A stretch of 9,691 nucleotides of DNA. It comes from Spirochaetaceae bacterium. GTDB taxonomy: Bacteria; Spirochaetota; Spirochaetia; Treponematales; Breznakiellaceae. The translations under genes and the position numbers were made by a program. Below, one piece after another: positions 8,073 through 9,691 of this stretch. How positions within the stretch are numbered: the stretch's first letter is position 1; each line of letters starts with the position of its first letter. The stretch covers positions 1 to 9,691 of the forward strand of contig JAIRSS010000134.1 of NCBI GenBank assembly GCA_031255315.1, given 5' to 3'. The notes under the pieces are model-generated. The model was given only the letters and a program-made list of their open reading frames with translations, ran no database searches and was not told the DNA's origin.

Positions 8073-8169
8073 AAACCCCTTTTCCCGCCATCGTAGTACC
8101 GGCGCAGCTTTTTCATCCGATCAATATGCTTGCGATTCAAATATGAGCATACAGGAACAACCTCAAGTA

Positions 8170-9033
8170 TTAAAGCTGTTTAATGACTTCCGGCCCCAGG
8201 CCGACGACCTTTTCTATCATTTCCAGGGGAAGCCCCAGGTTCCTCATGTTCCTGGCGATCTCGGCACGGCTTTGTGCTTCACCCAGCGCCTTACCCCTCG
8301 CTTCGCCCCGCGCCTCTCCTTCCTGAACAGCCGCATATAACAGCGTCGCCTGATCGCGCCGCGCCTTCTCCCGGTACTCCATCCGCGCCCGCACCTCAGG
8401 GTCTTCGCTCAACCGATACAACGTGTTCACCGCCTCCCGCACTTCATTGTTCCTCTCCGCTATCATCTCAAACTCCTCCTTCCCTTTCCCCCTCAAAAAC
8501 CTCATCCAGTCCCACGCCGCCCTCCCATCGCTCTCTTCGGGCACCTTCGTCAGCTCTATCATGTATATCTCTTCCGGCATCCCTTCAAAGCACAGCCCCG
8601 TCTCCGGGTTGTAATACCGGAACCGGTTCAGGTATTCCGTCTCCTTCCGGAAAAACGGGTGGTCCAGTATACACACGCAGATTACCCGTCGGATAACATC
8701 GTACCGCTCCCCTTCCCCTATCTGTTCCACGATGAGTTTCGACTTGTAAAAGGAAATCCGTTTCTCCAAATTGGGAAAGGGGTTTACCTGTATCTCCACA
8801 TCAATGATAGTTCCGCTCCTGGTTTTTATCTTGACGTCCACGATGCCGGCCTTCTCTTCCTCGGATTCCGGTTTCAAGGCCGTGTCCATGAAGCTGACGT
8901 CGAATTCCTCCTCGGGGAGGTCGAGGAAAGACTTGAGCAGGGCGACGGTGTTGTTCTTATGCCGCTCGTCGCCAAAGAGGAGTTTGAATATCCAGTCGTT
9001 GGTGGGCGGCAGGATGGGAGGGGCTGTGTCCAT
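8170..9033 (-). CDS. Rpn-family PD-(D/E)XK nuclease (recombination-promoting nuclease / transposase-like)
   Basis: This 287-aa protein belongs to the Rpn family, annotated variously as recombination-promoting nuclease or PD-(D/E)XK transposase. E. coli members cleave DNA, and some act in phage defence. The family opening DWIFKLLFGDE is at residues 13-23. The nuclease core follows with D66, E80 and Q82 in VDVKIK...IDVEIQV, the D-(x)n-E-x-Q variant usual in this family. A helical middle region and a C-terminal tail follow, with four GEAR/GKAL-type tetrapeptides (residues about 239-254), ending in a helix pair (LGLPLEMIEKVVGL) common in this family. ATG at 9033 is chosen because it sits just before the conserved opening and just after a good promoter. 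A 22-residue extension to ATG 9099 is possible but lacks family-like sequence. No Shine–Dalgarno precedes 9033. A strong internal ribosome site lies within the gene (8464-8481). It appears intact. Confidence 0.9.
   Translation of the reverse strand: MDTAPPILPPTNDWIFKLLFGDERHKNNTVALLKSFLDLPEEEFDVSFMDTALKPESEEEKAGIVDVKIKTRSGTIIDVEIQVNPFPNLEKRISFYKSKLIVEQIGEGERYDVIRRVICVCILDHPFFRKETEYLNRFRYYNPETGLCFEGMPEEIYMIELTKVPEESDGRAAWDWMRFLRGKGKEEFEMIAERNNEVREAVNTLYRLSEDPEVRARMEYREKARRDQATLLYAAVQEGEARGEARGKALGEAQSRAEIARNMRNLGLPLEMIEKVVGLGPEVIKQL
8272..8319 (-). repeat. Short tandem repeat encoding four GEAR-like tetrapeptides
   Basis: Twelve-base units in the 3' third of the Rpn gene encode GEAR, GEAR, GKAL and GEAQ in series. 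Arrays of this kind are common at this place in the family and could vary in copy number by slippage without changing frame. Confidence 0.6.
8464..8481 (-). promoter_or_regulatory. Internal ribosome binding site and ATG within the Rpn gene
   Basis: On the minus strand, AAGGAGG (8481-8475), a full match to the anti-Shine–Dalgarno core, is followed after 8 nt by an in-frame ATG (8466-8464), codon 190 of the Rpn protein. Starting here gives a 98-aa protein (8466-8170) made of the C-terminal helical region and GEAR repeats, without the nuclease core. The main start of the same gene has no visible ribosome site, so this is the strongest one in the gene. Lys-Glu-Glu codons would give a similar string by chance, so use in vivo is inferred. 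Confidence 0.4.
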
Positions 9034-9040
9034 ACAGGAA

Positions 9041-9068
9041 AGTATAACGGCTTTCCGAAAACGCGCAA
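9041..9068 (-). promoter_or_regulatory. Sigma70-type promoter of the Rpn-family gene
   Basis: On the minus strand, TTGCGC (9063-9068) and TATACT (9041-9046) are 16 bases apart. The -10 box ends 7 bases before the ATG at 9033, so transcription would begin at or next to the start codon, implying a leaderless or nearly leaderless mRNA. Its position supports ATG 9033 over ATG 9099. Confidence 0.5.
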
Positions 9069-9202
9069 GCGGCGGAACTGTAACGCGGACCTTCCGCATT
9101 TACTCCAGAAAACGGGAGATTCCCCCCCTTGGTAGCGCAAAAAACAAGCGCCGCCGCTCTGTATGTCCGCGAAGGTGAAATATGAAGCGTTTCGCACGAT
9201 AG

Positions 9203-9252
9203 CCGTCATTGGGAGCGAAGCAATCCAGACAAGATACTCCCTTCTCTGGATT
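9203..9252. repeat. Palindromic dispersed-repeat-like segment, degenerate
   Basis: The left part reads GTCATTGGGAGCGAAGCAAT, close to the GTCATTGCGAGCGAAGCAAT core that I recall as a dispersed intergenic repeat in many bacteria. AATCCAGA (9222-9229) and its exact complement TCTGGATT (9245-9252) form an 8-bp stem with a 15-nt loop. The right arm does not continue as the complement of the left, so the copy looks decayed. Assignment rests on memory of the motif. Confidence 0.4.
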
Positions 9253-9258
9253 ATTTCA

Positions 9259-9275
9259 CCCGGCGATTCGCCGGG
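9259..9275. repeat. GC-rich hairpin, copy A of a direct repeat
   Basis: CCCGGCG (9259-9265), loop ATT, CGCCGGG (9269-9275) is a perfect 7-bp stem with a 3-nt loop. There is no T-run after it on either strand, so it is not a typical intrinsic terminator. It matches copy B at 9360-9376 in 14 of 17 positions. Confidence 0.5.
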
Positions 9276-9359
9276 CGTAGGCCGTATTCGGGAGGTGGGA
9301 GACGTTTTTCGTTTCGACGCTTCTTCCATGAAAACTGAGAAGAGTTTCTGATTGTCGTC

Positions 9360-9376
9360 CCCGGCGATGAACCGGG
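9360..9376. repeat. GC-rich hairpin, copy B of a direct repeat
   Basis: CCCGGCGAT, then GAA, then CCGGG repeats copy A with only the three central bases changed, which shortens its own stem to 5 bp. The two copies start 101 nt apart. Confidence 0.4.
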
Positions 9377-9431
9377 TGGGTAAATGTTAAATTGCTGCCG
9401 CCCGCTGCGGCGACACCGCTGCGCGCTTCCC

Positions 9432-9460
9432 TTGACATGATTTTCTCTCTACCCTATACT
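9432..9460 (+). promoter_or_regulatory. Sigma70 promoter of the Rex-like gene
   Basis: TTGACA (9432-9437) and TATACT (9455-9460) are exactly 17 bases apart: a consensus -35 and a near-consensus -10, the best promoter in the window. Predicted transcription start is about 9467, inside the operator palindrome that follows, so repressor binding would block initiation. Confidence 0.85.
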
Positions 9461-9462
9461 GT

Positions 9463-9480
9463 CTGTGAAATAATTCACAG
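9463..9480 (+). promoter_or_regulatory. Rex-type operator (inverted repeat) at the transcription start
   Basis: CTGTGAAATAATTCACAG is a perfect inverted repeat with 7-bp arms and a 4-base AT centre. It matches the general Rex operator form TTGTGAA-N4-TTCACAA in all but the outermost base of each arm. It starts two bases after the -10 box and ends 11 bases before the Rex-like ATG. The site and the downstream gene support each other: Rex commonly represses its own gene and releases DNA when NADH is high relative to NAD+. Confidence 0.85.
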
Positions 9481-9491
9481 GATGGTTCCTG

Positions 9492-9691
9492 ATGGCGATT
9501 CCTCACGCTGCTAAAGCCCGGCTCCTCCAGCTTATGCGGTTCCTTGAGCAAAACAATGGTTCCCCCCTTACCTCCGCTGAAGTGGAAGCGTTGACCGGCT
9601 GGTCGAGCAGCACTGTCCGCAAGGATATTTCGTATCTTTCAGCCCGATCCCTTTTGAGCGATGCGCCGGAAGACGGGGACGCCCCCGGTCA
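9492..9691 (+). CDS. rex: Redox-sensing repressor Rex-like protein (N-terminal part, runs off window)
   Basis: Only 66 codons are present, with no stop before the window end. The reading MAIPHAAKARLLQLMRFLEQ opens a winged-helix domain of Rex type. Residues 27-33 (LTSAEVE) correspond to the first helix-turn, and WSSSTVRKDISYLS (37-50) is the recognition-helix segment, comparable to the ATIRRDFSYFG segment of classical Rex. The NAD(H)-binding Rossmann domain expected next lies outside the window, so it cannot be confirmed. ATG at 9492 has AGGA at 9479-9482, nine bases upstream; ATG at 9482 is in another frame. The promoter and palindromic operator directly upstream fit Rex autoregulation. The winged helix is divergent, so a Rex-like CoA-binding-domain regulator with a different ligand is the main alternative. 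Confidence 0.78.
   Translation, partial: MAIPHAAKARLLQLMRFLEQNNGSPLTSAEVEALTGWSSSTVRKDISYLSARSLLSDAPEDGDAPG

Larger units (their letters stand above)
7955..8169. other. Intergenic region between two minus-strand genes
   Basis: This is 215 nt between the Rpn-family gene and the exported fibronectin-like gene. It holds the possible rpn terminator (8050-8072) and the weak promoter candidate (7970-7998). An open frame continues through most of it in phase with the exported gene, but the encoded residues lack family-like character. I see no RNA gene here. Confidence 0.6.
9069..9431. other. Divergent intergenic region between the Rpn gene and the Rex-like gene
   Basis: About 360 nt with no convincing gene. 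Short open frames exist on both strands but lack recognisable sequence and good starts. The region holds a palindromic repeat-like segment (9203-9252) and two direct copies of a small GC-rich hairpin (9259-9275 and 9360-9376). I see no tRNA or riboswitch. Confidence 0.6.

Noticed and set aside
7955..8140. 62-residue N-terminal extension of the exported minus-strand protein, to ATG 8140
   Set aside because: It would bury a clean signal peptide and pass through a terminator-like hairpin and the promoter region; the residues show no family-like character.
8125..8151. Inverted repeat TATGCT/AGCATA just after the rpn stop
   Set aside because: Six-bp stem with a 15-nt loop and no T-run; too weak for a terminator.
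8274..8696. Pro/Ser-rich open frame on the plus strand opposite the Rpn gene
   Set aside because: Composition is that of a shadow of a GC-rich coding strand, and the opposite frame has full family motifs.
9034..9099. 22-residue N-terminal extension of the Rpn protein
   Set aside because: It precedes the conserved family opening, covers the promoter boxes and has no family-like sequence; kept only as an alternative start.
9163..9351. Short plus-strand open frame of 62 codons
   Set aside because: No ribosome site, no recognisable sequence, and it runs through the repeat-like palindromes.
9397..9411. GCCGC/GCGGC inverted repeat before the rex promoter
   Set aside because: Five-bp stem in GC-rich sequence, expected by chance, and no T-run.

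Overview
The window most resembles chromosome from a moderately GC-rich spirochaete, probably a Treponema of the termite-gut type. The basis is a phoH–pgpH–ybeY–corC cluster, a divergent Rex-type repressor and an Rpn-family (PD-(D/E)XK) nuclease with a GEAR-type repeat tail, a family I recall as very abundant in those genomes. The lineage call is recognition from memory, not a search result.

Positions 40–6711 (+) hold one tightly packed operon of five genes that overlap in series by 20, 14, 4 and 4 nt: PhoH-family ATPase, PgpH-type membrane HD phosphohydrolase (cyclic-di-AMP phosphodiesterase family), YbeY endoribonuclease, a CorC-like CBS protein without membrane domain, and an exported TPR protein. 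It combines the E. coli ybeZ–ybeY–ybeX order with the phoH–HD-hydrolase pairing of Firmicutes, so rRNA maturation, nucleotide second-messenger breakdown and an envelope protein are probably co-expressed.

Positions 6668–7954 (-) encode an exported protein with two fibronectin-III-like regions and a helical/TPR-like C-terminus. It converges on the operon and overlaps its last gene by 44 nt. Positions 7955–8169 are non-coding, with a weak promoter candidate and a possible terminator for the next gene. Positions 8170–9033 (-) encode the Rpn-family nuclease. It has a good promoter that sits so close to the start codon that the mRNA may be leaderless. It also has a strong internal Shine–Dalgarno and ATG that could make a 98-aa C-terminal protein, as in the intragenic toxin–antitoxin arrangement described for E. 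coli Rpn proteins.

Positions 9034–9431 are intergenic apart from the Rpn promoter, with repeat-like palindromes. From 9432 on there is a near-consensus sigma70 promoter, a perfect 7-4-7 Rex-type operator at the expected transcription start, and the first 66 codons of a Rex-like winged-helix repressor that runs off the window. This is a textbook layout for an autoregulated NADH/NAD+ sensor.
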